Of a stretch of DNA of 64,000 bases, positions 8,170-17,960 are shown one piece after another (the stretch's first letter is position 1; the number at the start of each line of letters is the position of its first letter). This DNA is from Roseobacter sp. SK209-2-6. GTDB lineage: Bacteria > Pseudomonadota > Alphaproteobacteria > Rhodobacterales > Rhodobacteraceae. The DNA lies in NCBI RefSeq assembly GCF_000169455.1, contig NZ_AAYC01000011.1, positions 62,001 through 126,000 of the forward strand, written 5' to 3'. The translations under genes and the position numbers were made by a program. Under the pieces are notes generated by a model. It ran no database searches, was not told the origin of the DNA, and saw only the letters and a program-made list of their open reading frames with translations.

Positions 8170-8691
8170 TTAGCCGACTATCATCTGTTTCAGCTGCATC
8201 GCCTCATATTCCAGCTCAAGCAGGCGGTAGTTCACCACATCGCCAATGGTCAGCATGCCACATAGCTTGCCATCCTCAAGCACCGGAATATGGCGGAAGC
8301 GCCCATCGGTCATGGTTTTCAGGACATCAACCAATTGATCGTCCAAGCTGCAGGTCTGAACATTCTTGGTCATGTTCTCGGCAACAGTCTGCGGCAGAGT
8401 TTGACCGGGAGTCGCGGCCAGTTTACGTACGATGTCGCGCTCCGAGAGGATGCCAACAAGGGCGCCATCCGCATCAGTTACCAGTAGGGCGCCGATATGC
8501 TTGTCAGCCAGAACCTTTACGGCGGTGCTGAGAGTGTCGTCGGGCGTGATCGAAAATACGCTGCGACCTTTGTGATCAATCAGTTTCCTGACCGTAGCGT
8601 TCTCTTGTGCAGTATTGCTGATCAGGGACTGGCTGTGAGTGGTCTCTTTGGCCTTGTCGCCACGTTTTGGTGCCTGAAACGAACTTGGCAT
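8170..8691 (-). CDS. CBS-domain protein
   Basis: About 173 residues with two CBS motifs forming one Bateman module: first around residues 45-100 (ADKHIGALLVTD, GILSERDIVRKLA), second around 108-165 (DGRFRHIPVLEDGKLCGMLTIGDVVN). Such stand-alone modules bind adenine nucleotides and adjust partner proteins; the partner here is unknown. I use the ATG at 8691. A TTG two codons upstream (8697) sits closer to the AGGAGAG site and is equally possible. It is monocistronic, with a strong terminator. Confidence 0.87.
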   Translation of the reverse strand: MPSSFQAPKRGDKAKETTHSQSLISNTAQENATVRKLIDHKGRSVFSITPDDTLSTAVKVLADKHIGALLVTDADGALVGILSERDIVRKLAATPGQTLPQTVAENMTKNVQTCSLDDQLVDVLKTMTDGRFRHIPVLEDGKLCGMLTIGDVVNYRLLELEYEAMQLKQMIVG

Positions 8692-8771
8692 GCTCAAATG
8701 CTCTCCTGTTGTCTATTGACCCAGTACTGTGTCATTGAGCTTAGACGAGAAAATGCCTTTGGGGAAAGACC

Positions 8772-8960
8772 TTGCTTTTTGACGACCTCATACTGTCGCC
8801 TTTTTCTGCTACAATTTTGATTGTGACGGCGGTGCTGGCAGGCACGCGTTACCGGCGGGTCTGGAAAGAAGAGGGGCCGCGTTGGCAACTTTGGTTCTTT
8901 GGACTGATCGCCGCCATTAGCCTTTTGCTGCTGGCCTTTGTGCCGCTGGAGGTGGGCTGA
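8772..8960 (+). CDS. Small two-helix membrane protein, function unknown
   Basis: A 62-residue frame with two hydrophobic stretches (about 13-25 and 40-58) joined by a charged, Trp-containing loop (YRRVWKEEGPRWQ). That layout is what a genuine small membrane protein would show. The start would be TTG at 8772 with GGGGAAA ahead. I do not recognise a family. It could be a chance frame, but its composition argues against that. Confidence 0.55.
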   Translation: MLFDDLILSPFSATILIVTAVLAGTRYRRVWKEEGPRWQLWFFGLIAAISLLLLAFVPLEVG

Positions 8961-9084
8961 GCCGGTGGCGCGGCGCCCGGGCGGCCCGGCGTCAGGCCTG
9001 GGGCCGACCGGCAAGGCGCAGGCCGAAGGCCGGTTTCGCAACGAATTGTAAGTGCTTTCGACTTGCCGAGGACAATGAGGGGCC

Positions 9085-9333
9085 CTAGGCCTCTTTGTTG
9101 CCTTCGGCTTCCATCTGTTCCAGCATTTTGCGCGCGCGTTTGCACTGCAGCTTGTCGCGCAGCGGGCTGTCGGGGTCTATGTCCTTGCTGCAGACTACAC
9201 ATTTGTCGGCGCCAGAAATGGCGTTGAGCCCGCCGCAGCTGCCCTTGATGGTTTTGCCCATCAAGAGAACACCCAGTGACATGCCTAGCATCACAAGTGC
9301 CAAAAGGCCAAAAGCGAGGAGAAAGGTGGACAT
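9085..9333 (-). CDS. nqrM: NqrM, Na+-NQR maturation factor
   Basis: An 82-residue membrane protein (DUF539). One N-terminal helix (about 3-26) is followed by KGSCGGLN with Cys33, then the pair Cys45 and Cys48 in CVVC, and Cys64 in LQCKRAR. NqrM is required to deliver or assemble the iron centre between NqrD and NqrE. It starts 12 bp after the apbE stop, in the same transcript, and divergent from nqrABCDEF. Both maturation genes are thus linked to their target. Confidence 0.88.
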   Translation of the reverse strand: MSTFLLAFGLLALVMLGMSLGVLLMGKTIKGSCGGLNAISGADKCVVCSKDIDPDSPLRDKLQCKRARKMLEQMEAEGNKEA

Positions 9334-9345
9334 GAGCGACTGCCT

Positions 9346-10371
9346 TTACTTACTGGCCTGCAGTTTCTCGAACTGCGAGCTGACGGTGGTTTCAAAACCG
9401 ATTTCGGCTGTTTCGGGGTTGCGCGCAATGAACAAAACCGCGAGGCCTTCTTCTTCGGCGATCTTCATGCCGCGTTCCTGACCCAGAACCAACAATGCCG
9501 TGGCCCAGCCATCGGCCATCATCGCATCCTTGGCCAGAACTGTGACAGAGGCGGTGCCGTGGGTGATCGGGCGGCCGGTACCCGCATCAATGATGTGGGA
9601 ATAGCGCACGCCGTCTTCTTCAAAATAGTTGCGATAGTCGCCGGAGGTGGCCATGCCGAGGCCAGAGAGCGCAACTATTTCCTCAACAGTCTTGCTGACC
9701 GCATCCGGGCGCTCGATGCCGATGCGCCATTTTTCGCCACTTGGACTCTGGCCGGATGTGACAAGGTCGCCACCGATCTCAACCATGTAATCACTGATCC
9801 CCGCGTCACGCAGCACTGCGGCAACTTGATCCACCCCGTAGCCCTTGGCGATGGCGGCCAGGTAGATAGAGGTCTCCGGCAGGCTCTTTTGCAGCGTGTC
9901 CGGATTGCTGGTGAGGGTCAGGACCTTCTTTTGGCCCACCACTTCCAGGGCTGAGGCGATGGCTTCATCCGAGGGGATTGGGCTTTCGGAATTGCGGGCA
10001 CCAAAGCCCCAGATCTCGATCAGCGGGCCCAGGGTCACGTCAAAAAGCCCATTGCTCTTGTCGTGGATCTCATTGGCCGCAGTCATCACTTCGGCGAATT
10101 CCGTAGAGACTTCAACTGGTTCCGTGGAACTGTCTGAATTGAAGCGCGAGACCTCTGAATTGGGGTCCCAATTGGACATCTTTTTGTTGACGTCGCTAAG
10201 CTGTGCCTGAATGGCAACTTCCAACGCATCTGCATCAATATCAGCACTCTTATCCAGCGCAGTGATGTTATAGGTCGTGCCCATAGTCTCACCGCTGAAG
10301 GTCAAAGTGACCGGGTCGGATTTGCATGCTGCAGTAAAAAGCGCGAGAGCGACAATAAGAAGCCGGGCCAT
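9346..10371 (-). CDS. apbE: FAD:protein FMN transferase ApbE
   Basis: A 341-residue lipoprotein (signal with lipobox TAAC, Cys16) anchored on the periplasmic side. ApbE attaches FMN through a phosphoester bond to a threonine of the SGAT-type motif in NqrB and NqrC, using FAD as donor. Family marks are GTTYNITA near residue 32, AIAKGYGVDQVA, YMVEIGGDLVTSG and the metal-binding C-terminal DGWATALLVLG. It is first in a two-gene unit with nqrM and faces away from nqrA; both of its expected target threonines are encoded in this window. Confidence 0.93.
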   Translation of the reverse strand: MARLLIVALALFTAACKSDPVTLTFSGETMGTTYNITALDKSADIDADALEVAIQAQLSDVNKKMSNWDPNSEVSRFNSDSSTEPVEVSTEFAEVMTAANEIHDKSNGLFDVTLGPLIEIWGFGARNSESPIPSDEAIASALEVVGQKKVLTLTSNPDTLQKSLPETSIYLAAIAKGYGVDQVAAVLRDAGISDYMVEIGGDLVTSGQSPSGEKWRIGIERPDAVSKTVEEIVALSGLGMATSGDYRNYFEEDGVRYSHIIDAGTGRPITHGTASVTVLAKDAMMADGWATALLVLGQERGMKIAEEEGLAVLFIARNPETAEIGFETTVSSQFEKLQASK

Positions 10372-10570
10372 CTGTCCACCTACTCTTGAATCGCCCTTCT
10401 ATTGTACGCTATTCGCGGCCCTGTCAATCTAGGCCTCCAATGACACTATAGGAAACATTTTGATTTTTCCGGTGGGAACTTGGACCATATCAGACTATTT
10501 GCAGGCCGAATCCGAAATTTCGGCCAGGACATGCCGGCGCTGAACCGGCAGCAGAGAAGAAGAGAAACCG

Positions 10571-11914
10571 TTGCGGCATTACAAGCTACGAAAAGGACTC
10601 GAGCTTCCGGTAGAAGGGGCTCCGGCCCAGGAAGTTCACGAAGGTCCAGCAGTCAGGACCGTTGCCCTCTTGGGCAGCGATTACCTGGGTCTTAAACCCC
10701 GCCTTGCGGTGCAGGAAGGCGATGTTGTCGCCGCCGGTACCCCGGTCTTTGCCAATAAGGATACCGCCGCAGCGCAGGTGGTCTCTCCGGTGGCCGGCCG
10801 CGTCAAGGCGGTGAACCGCGGTGCGCGCCGGGTTCTGATCAGCGTCGAGATCGAAGTCGATCCCGCTGCCGCAGAGCCGGTAGACTTTAGCGCCGTTGGT
10901 GATGTCACCACCGCTGAAGGCCTGGCAGAGCGCTTGTGCGCTGCTGGCCTCTGGACCTCTTTCCTTACCCGGCCCTATTCCAAGGTGCCCGACCCTGAAA
11001 GCCGCCCTGCGGCTCTTTTTGTAACCGCGATAGAGTCCGAGCCGCTTGCCGCAGATGCTGCTCTGATCATCAAGGAGCAGAAAGAGGCCTTCGCGGCTGG
11101 CCTCAAGGCCGTGGCGATGCTGAGTGAGGGCAAGACCTATCTTTGCCAGGGCGCAGGCGAGGCCCTGCCCGGCGCCGATCTGCCCGGCGTCGAAGCCGCC
11201 AGTTTTGAAGGCCCGCACCCCGCAGGCCTGGCTGGCACCCATATGCATTTCCTGGAACCCCCCACCGCGGCCAAGACCGTTTGGAGCATCGGCTATCAGG
11301 ATGTGATCGCCATTGGGCACCTGCTGCTCACCGGCAAGATCAACTCCGAGCGTGTGATTGCCCTCTCCGGTCCGCTGGTTGGCCAGCCACGCCTGCTGCG
11401 CACCATTCAGGGTGCATCGATGGCGGATCTGACCGTCGGCGGGATCGATACTTCGGTGCCAGCGCGGATGATCTCCGGCTCGATCCTGTCGGGACGTGCC
11501 GGTGAAGGTGCTGATGGTTATCTGGGACGCTACGCCCGTCAGGTGACCGTGATCGAGGAAGACCAGAAGCAGATCCCCATGGGCTGGATTCGCCCCATGG
11601 CCAGCAAATATGCTGTGCAGCCGGTGCTAGGGTCCTTGTTTTCCAAGAAACTCTATGCGCTGACCTCGAACCTGAACGGCGGCCGCCGTGCCATGGTGCC
11701 AACCGGCACCTTTGAAGAGCTGATGCCGCAGGACTTCCTGCCGACACAGCTGCTGCGCGCTTTGCTGGTGATGGACACCGATCAGGCGCAGGCGCTTGGT
11801 GCACTGGAGCTGGACGAAGAGGACCTGGGCCTCGTCGGTTTCGCCTGTCCCGCAAAATATGAATATGGTCTCGCCCTCCGCGACAGCCTCACGAAGATCG
11901 AGAAGGAGGGATAA
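10571..11914 (+). CDS. nqrA: Na+-translocating NADH:quinone reductase subunit A
   Basis: A 447-residue peripheral, cytoplasmic-side subunit involved in quinone binding. The start MRHYKLRKGLELPVEG matches the NqrA N-terminus (KKGLDLPI in relatives). VSPVAGRVKAVNRGARRVL around 70-90 is the biotinyl-lipoyl-like fold, without a modifiable lysine. The start codon is TTG with an A/G-rich AGAAGAAGAG ribosome site. First gene of nqrABCDEF; nqrB begins 3 bp after its stop. Confidence 0.95.
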   Translation: MRHYKLRKGLELPVEGAPAQEVHEGPAVRTVALLGSDYLGLKPRLAVQEGDVVAAGTPVFANKDTAAAQVVSPVAGRVKAVNRGARRVLISVEIEVDPAAAEPVDFSAVGDVTTAEGLAERLCAAGLWTSFLTRPYSKVPDPESRPAALFVTAIESEPLAADAALIIKEQKEAFAAGLKAVAMLSEGKTYLCQGAGEALPGADLPGVEAASFEGPHPAGLAGTHMHFLEPPTAAKTVWSIGYQDVIAIGHLLLTGKINSERVIALSGPLVGQPRLLRTIQGASMADLTVGGIDTSVPARMISGSILSGRAGEGADGYLGRYARQVTVIEEDQKQIPMGWIRPMASKYAVQPVLGSLFSKKLYALTSNLNGGRRAMVPTGTFEELMPQDFLPTQLLRALLVMDTDQAQALGALELDEEDLGLVGFACPAKYEYGLALRDSLTKIEKEG

Positions 11915-11917
11915 GCC

Positions 11918-13117
11918 TTGGGTCTGCGTAATTTCTTCGACCGCATCGAGCCGAACTTTACCAAGGGCGGCAGGTGGGAGAAGCTCTTCCCCGTCTATGA
12001 GATGGTGGAAAGCTTCCTCTACACCCCGAAGACGGTCACCACCGCGGCGCCGCATGCGCGCTCCTATGTGGATATGAAGCGGATCATGACCTATGTGGTC
12101 ATCGCCACGATCCCCTGTATCCTGATGGGTCTCTATAACACTGGCCTGCAGGTCAATACCGCCATCGGCACCTATGGGGCCTCGGGCTGGCGTGCCGCAA
12201 TCATCGAGTTCCTCGGCATCGGTTTTGATCCCCAGAACCCGATTGGCAATATGGTGCACGGGCTTTTGTACTTCCTGCCGATCTATATCACCACGCTGGT
12301 GGTGGGCGGCATCTGGGAAGTGCTCTTTGCCACCGTGCGCGGCCATGAGGTCAACGAAGGCTTCCTGGTGACCTCGATGCTCTATGCGCTGATCGTGCCG
12401 GTGAGCATCCCGCTCTGGCAGGTGGCTCTGGGCATCTCCTTTGGCGTGGTCATCGGCAAAGAGGTTTTTGGCGGCACCGGCAAAAACTTCCTGAACCCGG
12501 CCCTCACCGGCCGTGCCTTTCTCTATTTTGCCTATCCGGCCTATATGTCCGGCGACACCATCTGGACGCCTGTTGACGGTTTCTCTGGCGCGACCGCGCT
12601 GTCGGTTTCCGCTTCGCAGGGCTTTGATCAGCTGGCGGCCAATGGCGTTACCTGGATGAACGCTTTCATCGGCACCATTCAGGGCTCCTTCGGGGAGACC
12701 TCGACCCTGGCCTGCCTCATCGGCCTGGCCTTCCTTCTGATCACCAAGATCGCCAACTGGCGCCTGATCGTCGGCTGCATGGCGGGCATGGTGGGCTTCT
12801 CGCTGCTGCTCAATGCTATCGGGTCTGACAGCAACCCGATGTTTGCGATGCCTTGGTACTGGCATCTGGTCACCGGCGGTTTTGCCTTTGGCATGGTCTT
12901 TATGGTCACCGAACCGGTTTCCGCCAGCCACACCAATATGGGCCGCTATATCTACGGCGCGCTCATCGGCTTCATGGTGGTGATGATCCGGGTGATCAAC
13001 CCGGCCTTCCCCGAAGGCATGATGCTCGCCATCCTGTTCGGCAACGTCTTTGCGCCGCTGATCGACTACTTCGTCGTGCAGGCCAATATCAAACGGAGAG
13101 CGAAGCGCCATGTCTGA
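11918..13117 (+). CDS. nqrB: Na+-NQR subunit B, FMN-carrying membrane subunit
   Basis: A 399-residue polytopic membrane protein with about ten helices. It binds covalent FMN, riboflavin and quinone and forms much of the sodium path. The FMN acceptor is Thr226 in DGFSGATALS. It starts with TTG 3 bp after nqrA. Its last 8 bp overlap nqrC, so the subunits are translationally coupled. Confidence 0.96.
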   Translation: MGLRNFFDRIEPNFTKGGRWEKLFPVYEMVESFLYTPKTVTTAAPHARSYVDMKRIMTYVVIATIPCILMGLYNTGLQVNTAIGTYGASGWRAAIIEFLGIGFDPQNPIGNMVHGLLYFLPIYITTLVVGGIWEVLFATVRGHEVNEGFLVTSMLYALIVPVSIPLWQVALGISFGVVIGKEVFGGTGKNFLNPALTGRAFLYFAYPAYMSGDTIWTPVDGFSGATALSVSASQGFDQLAANGVTWMNAFIGTIQGSFGETSTLACLIGLAFLLITKIANWRLIVGCMAGMVGFSLLLNAIGSDSNPMFAMPWYWHLVTGGFAFGMVFMVTEPVSASHTNMGRYIYGALIGFMVVMIRVINPAFPEGMMLAILFGNVFAPLIDYFVVQANIKRRAKRHV

Positions 13118-13916
13118 AGCTCAAAACAAGGGTGCAATCCAGCGCTTCCTCGAAGCCTCTCCGGATTCCACCGGCAAGACCCTCTTTGTCGCCATCGCCC
13201 TGTGCCTCTGCGCCTCGATGATTGTTTCGGCAGCTGCTGTTGCCCTGCGTCCGACGCAGGAGATCAACAAGCTGAAGGATAAGCAGGTCAACATCCTGCA
13301 GGTCGCGGGCCTTTATGAGCCCGGCGTTGACATCACCGAGGCTTTCGCCGCCTCGTTTGAACCGCGCGTGCTGGAGCTGGCCACCGGCCGCTTCACCGAC
13401 CAGTTCGACGCGGCGACCTTTGACGACCGCGCATCCGCCGATGATCCGGCGACCTCCATCGCGCTGGAAGAAGACCCGGCTTCGATCGGGCGCCAGTCCA
13501 AGTTCATGACCGTCTACCTTCTGAAGGATGACGCAGGCGAGATCGACAAGGTGATCCTGCCGTTGCATGGCTACGGCCTGTGGTCGACGCTCTATGGCTT
13601 TATCGCGGTTGAGGAAAACGGCAATGACATCTTCGGTCTGCAGTTCTACAGCCATGCAGAAACTCCCGGCCTCGGTGCTGAGGTGGACAACCCGCGCTGG
13701 AAAGCGCTCTGGAGTGGCAAGCGTCTGACCGACGAAAACGGTGATCTGCAGATCACCGTGGCCAAGACCGCCCCGGCGGCGGGTGCCGATTTCCACGTCG
13801 ATGCGCTGTCCGGTGCAACGCTGACCTCGGTTGGTGTCGATAACCTGGTGCGCTTCTGGATGGGTGAAACCGGCTATGCGCCCTTCCTCGCCAATCTCAA
13901 AGCAGGAGATTTCTGA
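13110..13916 (+). CDS. nqrC: Na+-NQR subunit C, FMN-carrying
   Basis: A 268-residue protein with one N-terminal membrane helix (about 25-47) and a large periplasmic domain with a second covalent FMN. The acceptor is Thr237 in [21 protein letters not shown] (182-192) is a family motif. Its stop and the nqrD start share one base (TGATG). Confidence 0.96.
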   Translation: MSEAQNKGAIQRFLEASPDSTGKTLFVAIALCLCASMIVSAAAVALRPTQEINKLKDKQVNILQVAGLYEPGVDITEAFAASFEPRVLELATGRFTDQFDAATFDDRASADDPATSIALEEDPASIGRQSKFMTVYLLKDDAGEIDKVILPLHGYGLWSTLYGFIAVEENGNDIFGLQFYSHAETPGLGAEVDNPRWKALWSGKRLTDENGDLQITVAKTAPAAGADFHVDALSGATLTSVGVDNLVRFWMGETGYAPFLANLKAGDF

Positions 13917-14569
13917 TGGCCCAGACACGCAGGGAAATGCTGCTCGACCCATTGGTCGACAACAACCCGATCACATTGCAGGTGCTGGGCATCTGTTCCG
14001 CCCTGGCGGTGACCTCCTCGCTGAAAGTGGCGCTGGTGATGACCATCGCGGTGACCTTGGTGACGGCGTTCTCGTCGATGTTCATCTCGATCCTGCGCAA
14101 TCAGATCCCCAGTTCCATCCGGATCATCGTGCAGATGGTGATCATCGCCTCCTTGGTGATCCTGGTGGATCAGGTGCTGAAAGCCTATGCCTTTGAGATC
14201 TCCAAGACGCTCTCGGTCTTTGTCGGGTTGATCATCACCAACTGTATCGTAATGGGCCGCGCCGAAGCCTTTGCCATGAAGAACCCGCCTATGGCTTCTT
14301 TCATCGATGGCATCGGCAACGGGCTGGGCTATGGTCTGATCCTGATGCTGGTCGGTTTCTTCCGCGAGCTTTTCGGCTCTGGCAGCCTCTTTGGGGTCAC
14401 AATCCTGGAGACCGTGAACAACGGCGGCTGGTATGTGCCAAACGGCATGCTGTTGCTGCCGCCCTCGGCCTTCTTCATCATCGGTCTTCTGATCTGGGGT
14501 TTCCGCACCTGGAAACCGGAACAGGTCGAAGAGCGTGAACATAAAATTCAAACAGTTGAGGCCCATTGA
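13916..14569 (+). CDS. nqrD: Na+-NQR subunit D
   Basis: A 217-residue membrane protein with six predicted helices, homologous to NqrE with inverted topology. Together they hold the intramembrane iron centre, liganded by conserved cysteines; [11 protein letters not shown] near residue 20-30 and [14 protein letters not shown] near 105-118 supply them. [12 protein letters not shown] at the N-terminus is family-typical. Both junctions overlap by one base. Confidence 0.96.
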   Translation: MAQTRREMLLDPLVDNNPITLQVLGICSALAVTSSLKVALVMTIAVTLVTAFSSMFISILRNQIPSSIRIIVQMVIIASLVILVDQVLKAYAFEISKTLSVFVGLIITNCIVMGRAEAFAMKNPPMASFIDGIGNGLGYGLILMLVGFFRELFGSGSLFGVTILETVNNGGWYVPNGMLLLPPSAFFIIGLLIWGFRTWKPEQVEEREHKIQTVEAH

Positions 14570-15177
14570 TGGAAGCGCTGCTGTCCCTTGCGGTCAAGGC
14601 GATCTTTGTTGAGAACCTGGCCCTCTCCTTCTTCCTCGGCATGTGTACCTTCATCGCCGTCTCCAAGAAGATCTCGACCGCGATCGGTCTTGGCATCTCG
14701 GTGATGATCGTGCAGTCGATCACCGTGCCCGCCAACAACCTGATCCTGACCTACCTGCTGGCGCCGGGCGCCCTGGCCTGGGCGGGCTTCGGTGAGGTTG
14801 ATCTCACCTTCCTCGGCCTGATCTCCTACATCGGCGTCATCGCGGCGCTGGTGCAGATCCTTGAGATGGTCTTGGATAAATACTTCCCGCCGCTCTACAA
14901 CGCGCTGGGGATCTTCCTGCCCCTCATCACCGTGAACTGCGCCATCCTCGGCGGCTCGCTCTTCATGGTGGAACGCGACTATGGCTTTGCCGAAAGTGTC
15001 ACCTACGGCGTCTCCTCCGGCTTTGGCTGGGCGCTGGCGATCACCGCCATGGCGGGCGTGCGCGAGAAGCTGAAGTACTCGGACATCCCCGATGGGTTGC
15101 AGGGCCTCGGCATCACCTTCATCACCGCTGGATTGATGGCTATGGCCTTCATGTCTTTCAGCGGCGTGAAGCTGTAA
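14569..15177 (+). CDS. nqrE: Na+-NQR subunit E
   Basis: A 202-residue membrane subunit paired with Nqr[21 protein letters not shown] near the start and [13 protein letters not shown] near residue 120 carry the conserved cysteines. I use the ATG at 14569, sharing one base with the nqrD stop, because the family begins MEALLSL; a TTG codon directly before it is unlikely to be used. Confidence 0.96.
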   Translation: MEALLSLAVKAIFVENLALSFFLGMCTFIAVSKKISTAIGLGISVMIVQSITVPANNLILTYLLAPGALAWAGFGEVDLTFLGLISYIGVIAALVQILEMVLDKYFPPLYNALGIFLPLITVNCAILGGSLFMVERDYGFAESVTYGVSSGFGWALAITAMAGVREKLKYSDIPDGLQGLGITFITAGLMAMAFMSFSGVKL

Positions 15178-15193
15178 GGGGAGGGCGGAACTG

Positions 15194-16417
15194 ATGACAA
15201 CTTTTGCTCTGGGCATCCTGCTCTTTACCCTGATCGTTCTGGCCCTGGTCACGATCATCATCGCGGCGCGTTCAAAACTGGTCTCCACCGGCAATGTGAA
15301 CATCACCATCAACGGTGAGAAGACCATCTCGGTCCCTGCCGGCGGCAAACTGCTGCAGACCCTGGCGGCAGAGAAGCTCTTTGTGCCTTCAGCCTGCGGC
15401 GGTGGCGGTACCTGTGCGCAATGCCGGGTCAAGGTGCATTCCGGTGGTGGGTCGATCCTGCCCACCGAGGAAAGCCATATCACCAAGCGTGAAGCCTCCT
15501 GCGGCGACCGGCTCTCCTGTCAGGTGGCGGTAAAGCAGGATATGGACGTTGAAGTGCCGGAAGAAGTGTTCGGCGTCAAAAAGTGGGAATGCACCGTGCG
15601 TTCCAACGAAAACGTTGCCACTTTCATCAAGGCGCTGGTTCTGGATCTGCCCGAAGGCGAGGATGTGAACTTCCGCGCCGGCGGCTATATCCAGATCGAA
15701 GCCCCTGCGCATGCGCTGAAGTACACCGATTTCGACATCGAAGAGCAGTACCGCGAGGACTGGGACCGCTTCAATCTGTGGCAGTTTACCTCCACTGTCA
15801 CCGAGCCGGTCGAGCGTGCCTATTCCATGGCCAACTACCCGGATGAAAAGGGCATGATCATGCTCAACGTCCGCGTCGCCTCGCCGCCTCCGGGCTCTGA
15901 GGGGATCCCGGCCGGTCAGATGTCGAGCTACATCTTCAACCTGAAGCCCGGCGACAAGGTGACGATCTCCGGTCCCTTCGGTGAGTTCTTTGCCCGCGAC
16001 ACCCAGAAAGAGATGGTCTTTATCGGCGGCGGCGCCGGCATGGCGCCGATGCGCAGCCATATCTTCGACCAGCTCAAGCGCTTGCAGAACCGCGACCGCA
16101 AGATCTCCTTCTGGTACGGCGCGCGTTCGAAGAAAGAGATGTTCTTTGTCGAGGACTTCGACCAGCTGGCGGAAGAGTTCGACAACTTTGAATGGCACGT
16201 GGCCCTGTCGGACGCGATGCCAGAGGACGACTGGAAAGGCTACACCGGCTTTATCCACAATGTTCTGTTCGAAGAATACCTGAAGAACCACCCGGCGCCC
16301 GAGGACTGCGAGTTCTACATGTGCGGCCCGCCGATCATGAACCAGTCGGTGATCAACATGCTGCTGGATCTGGGCGTCGACCGCGAAGACATCATGCTGG
16401 ACGACTTTGGCGGCTAA
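15194..16417 (+). CDS. nqrF: Na+-NQR subunit F, NADH-oxidising
   Basis: A 407-residue electron-entry subunit. One N-terminal helix (about 3-25) precedes a 2Fe-2S ferredoxin domain with Cys68, Cys74, Cys77 and Cys109. An FAD-binding domain follows (RAYSMANYP) and then an NADH-binding domain ([20 protein letters not shown]). It passes electrons from NADH to the FMN of NqrC. Last gene of the operon; a terminator follows. Confidence 0.97.
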   Translation: MTTFALGILLFTLIVLALVTIIIAARSKLVSTGNVNITINGEKTISVPAGGKLLQTLAAEKLFVPSACGGGGTCAQCRVKVHSGGGSILPTEESHITKREASCGDRLSCQVAVKQDMDVEVPEEVFGVKKWECTVRSNENVATFIKALVLDLPEGEDVNFRAGGYIQIEAPAHALKYTDFDIEEQYREDWDRFNLWQFTSTVTEPVERAYSMANYPDEKGMIMLNVRVASPPPGSEGIPAGQMSSYIFNLKPGDKVTISGPFGEFFARDTQKEMVFIGGGAGMAPMRSHIFDQLKRLQNRDRKISFWYGARSKKEMFFVEDFDQLAEEFDNFEWHVALSDAMPEDDWKGYTGFIHNVLFEEYLKNHPAPEDCEFYMCGPPIMNQSVINMLLDLGVDREDIMLDDFGG

Positions 16418-16445
16418 GGCGCGCTGGATACGCTGTAAGAACAAG

Positions 16446-16476
16446 GGCGGTCCCTCTTGGGGGGCCGCCTTCTTTT
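16446..16476 (+). terminator. Terminator of the nqr operon
   Basis: GGCGGTCCC pairs with GGGGCCGCC (one T.G pair) around TCTTGG, followed by TTCTTTTG. It begins 29 bp after the nqrF stop. A second small hairpin (ACCCAG/CTGGGT, 16545-16564) lies further on. Confidence 0.75.
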
Positions 16477-16632
16477 GTTTCATGGCAGAGGGCCGCGCCT
16501 GCCCTTGAGCAGGTACGAATGCGCCCGCACGTGGCGCGGGTGTGACCCAGCTTTTTGTCTGGGTTTGGGTTGTTCTGCGAATTCAGGATAGTTCGGTGTC
16601 TGTGAGTATTGAAAACTAACCATAGGCTAAAC

Positions 16633-17484
16633 ATGAGTGATGAGAACGCCGTCGGCGAAACAATTTCGCTTGAAGGAAGACTAACAAGAAAAGACCTGCG
16701 AGGGTTAAGGCCTCGTGGGGCAATTCGTCAGTTTCATGCCGGGCGAGGGTGCCTTTTTGATATCAAAAAGGCGCGAGAACTCTGCACATGGCCCTCCATT
16801 CAGGAGGTTGAGCTCTGGTGCGATGTTACAAAGGCGGCGTTCCGGGAACTCATGTCGGTACGGGGTCTGGAAGAACTCCATGTTCTCAATCTTCGAACCC
16901 ATGGGGGCTTGCAGGGGATGCCGCTACCGGCTTCGCTCAGCACGGTCGGGGTGGGTTGGGCCACAAGTGGAGATTTGCAACAGATTGCAAGGCTGACGGG
17001 ATTGAAATCTCTGCGCGCAGAAAACTCCGGGCTTTCTACTCGTGCTGTTTCAGCACTTCTCGAGATGGACTCTCTCGAAAGCTTGGATCTGGGGGCGTCA
17101 AATCTGGATGACGGATTGGCAGAAACACTTTCTCATTCTGGCAGTATCCAAAGGCTGTTCATTCAGGGCACTAGGGTGACGAGCAGTGGGCTAAAGCGCG
17201 TCTGCGCCATGAAGCAATTGAGAGAACTTGATATCTGGGCGCTCAGAATCGAGGAAAAGGATCTTGAGATGCTCTCTGAGCTGCCGAATTTGGAGTATCT
17301 GTCGGTTGGCGGTTACGATAACCAAACCGAACTGACAGCAGAGGGCGTTTTGCCCAGGATAGAAAAGCTGCCCGCACTCAAAAGTATTTGGTTAGATGGG
17401 ATTCGTGTCCCAGATGCAGATGTTTCGCGGCTTAGGGAAAAATACGAGCACGTGCAGGTTTCGTTTTGTGACTATTCTGAGTAG
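16633..17484 (+). CDS. Leucine-rich-repeat protein, function unknown
   Basis: About 283 residues with at least seven degenerate leucine-rich repeats from residue 50 to the end (LEELHVLNL, LKSLRAENSGLS, LESLDLGASNLDD, IQRLFIQGTRVTSSG, LRELDIWALRI, LEYLSVGGYDN, LKSIWLDGIRV). No signal peptide or membrane segment is seen, so it is probably a cytoplasmic binding scaffold. I prefer the ATG at 16633 over an upstream TTG (16609). It is transcribed alone between the nqr terminator and a converging Lrp gene. Its wording is visibly less GC-rich than the neighbours, which may mean recent acquisition. Confidence 0.8.
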   Translation: MSDENAVGETISLEGRLTRKDLRGLRPRGAIRQFHAGRGCLFDIKKARELCTWPSIQEVELWCDVTKAAFRELMSVRGLEELHVLNLRTHGGLQGMPLPASLSTVGVGWATSGDLQQIARLTGLKSLRAENSGLSTRAVSALLEMDSLESLDLGASNLDDGLAETLSHSGSIQRLFIQGTRVTSSGLKRVCAMKQLRELDIWALRIEEKDLEMLSELPNLEYLSVGGYDNQTELTAEGVLPRIEKLPALKSIWLDGIRVPDADVSRLREKYEHVQVSFCDYSE

Positions 17485-17507
17485 TTAAGATCAGTTCCCG
17501 TCCACTG

Positions 17508-17957
17508 CTAAATAATATCCAGCGAGACCTTCACCCGGTCCATCACCACCGAGGTGGTGAAGCGCGCCACGTTGGATTCGTCAAAGAGATACTCCTGGGT
17601 GAAGGCCTCATATTCCTTGATGTCGCCGGTCACCACGATGAGGATGAAATCCGCCTCGCCGGTGGCGTAGTAGCATTGCTGCACCTGCGGGGCCTCGCGC
17701 ATGCGGCGTTTGAAGGTTTCCAGGTGGCCGCAGTTCTCGCGTTCCAGCACCACTTCGACAATCAGCGTCATTTCGCGGCCCAGTTTTGTGGGAGAGAGTA
17801 CTGCGATCTCGCGCTCGACCACGCCAGTGTCGCGCAGCCGTTTCAGCCGTTTTTGCACCGCAGGCGGGCTAAGGCCGACTTCGGCGCTCAGCGCATCGGC
17901 GGTGAGCCGGGCATTGCTCTGCAGCAGTTTCAGAATCTCGCGGTCTTTTTCATCCAT
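17508..17957 (-). CDS. Lrp/AsnC-family transcriptional regulator
   Basis: A 149-residue regulator starting MDEKDREILKLLQ: N-terminal helix-turn-helix (ALSAEVGLSPPAVQKRLKRL) and a C-terminal RAM amino-acid-binding domain (about 65-145). It is oriented like the M24/ammonia-lyase/M20 genes upstream of it and is separated from them by 233 bp, so it has its own promoter. It probably senses the amino acid that this island degrades. Confidence 0.88.
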   Translation of the reverse strand: MDEKDREILKLLQSNARLTADALSAEVGLSPPAVQKRLKRLRDTGVVEREIAVLSPTKLGREMTLIVEVVLERENCGHLETFKRRMREAPQVQQCYYATGEADFILIVVTGDIKEYEAFTQEYLFDESNVARFTTSVVMDRVKVSLDII

Positions 17958-17960
17958 GGG

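Noticed and set aside
11627-13111. A 494-codon open frame antisense to nqrA/nqrB
   Set aside because: It mirrors the codon structure of the nqr genes and is rich in His, Arg, Asp and Gln, as antisense frames of GC-rich genes are. The sense genes are unmistakable.
9085-16417. The redox operon as an RNF complex rather than NQR
   Set aside because: NqrA and NqrF-type subunits are present, and RnfB/RnfC ferredoxin-like subunits are absent.
15389-16483. A 364-codon frame antisense to nqrF
   Set aside because: It is opposite the cysteine, FAD and NADH motifs of NqrF and has no motif of its own.
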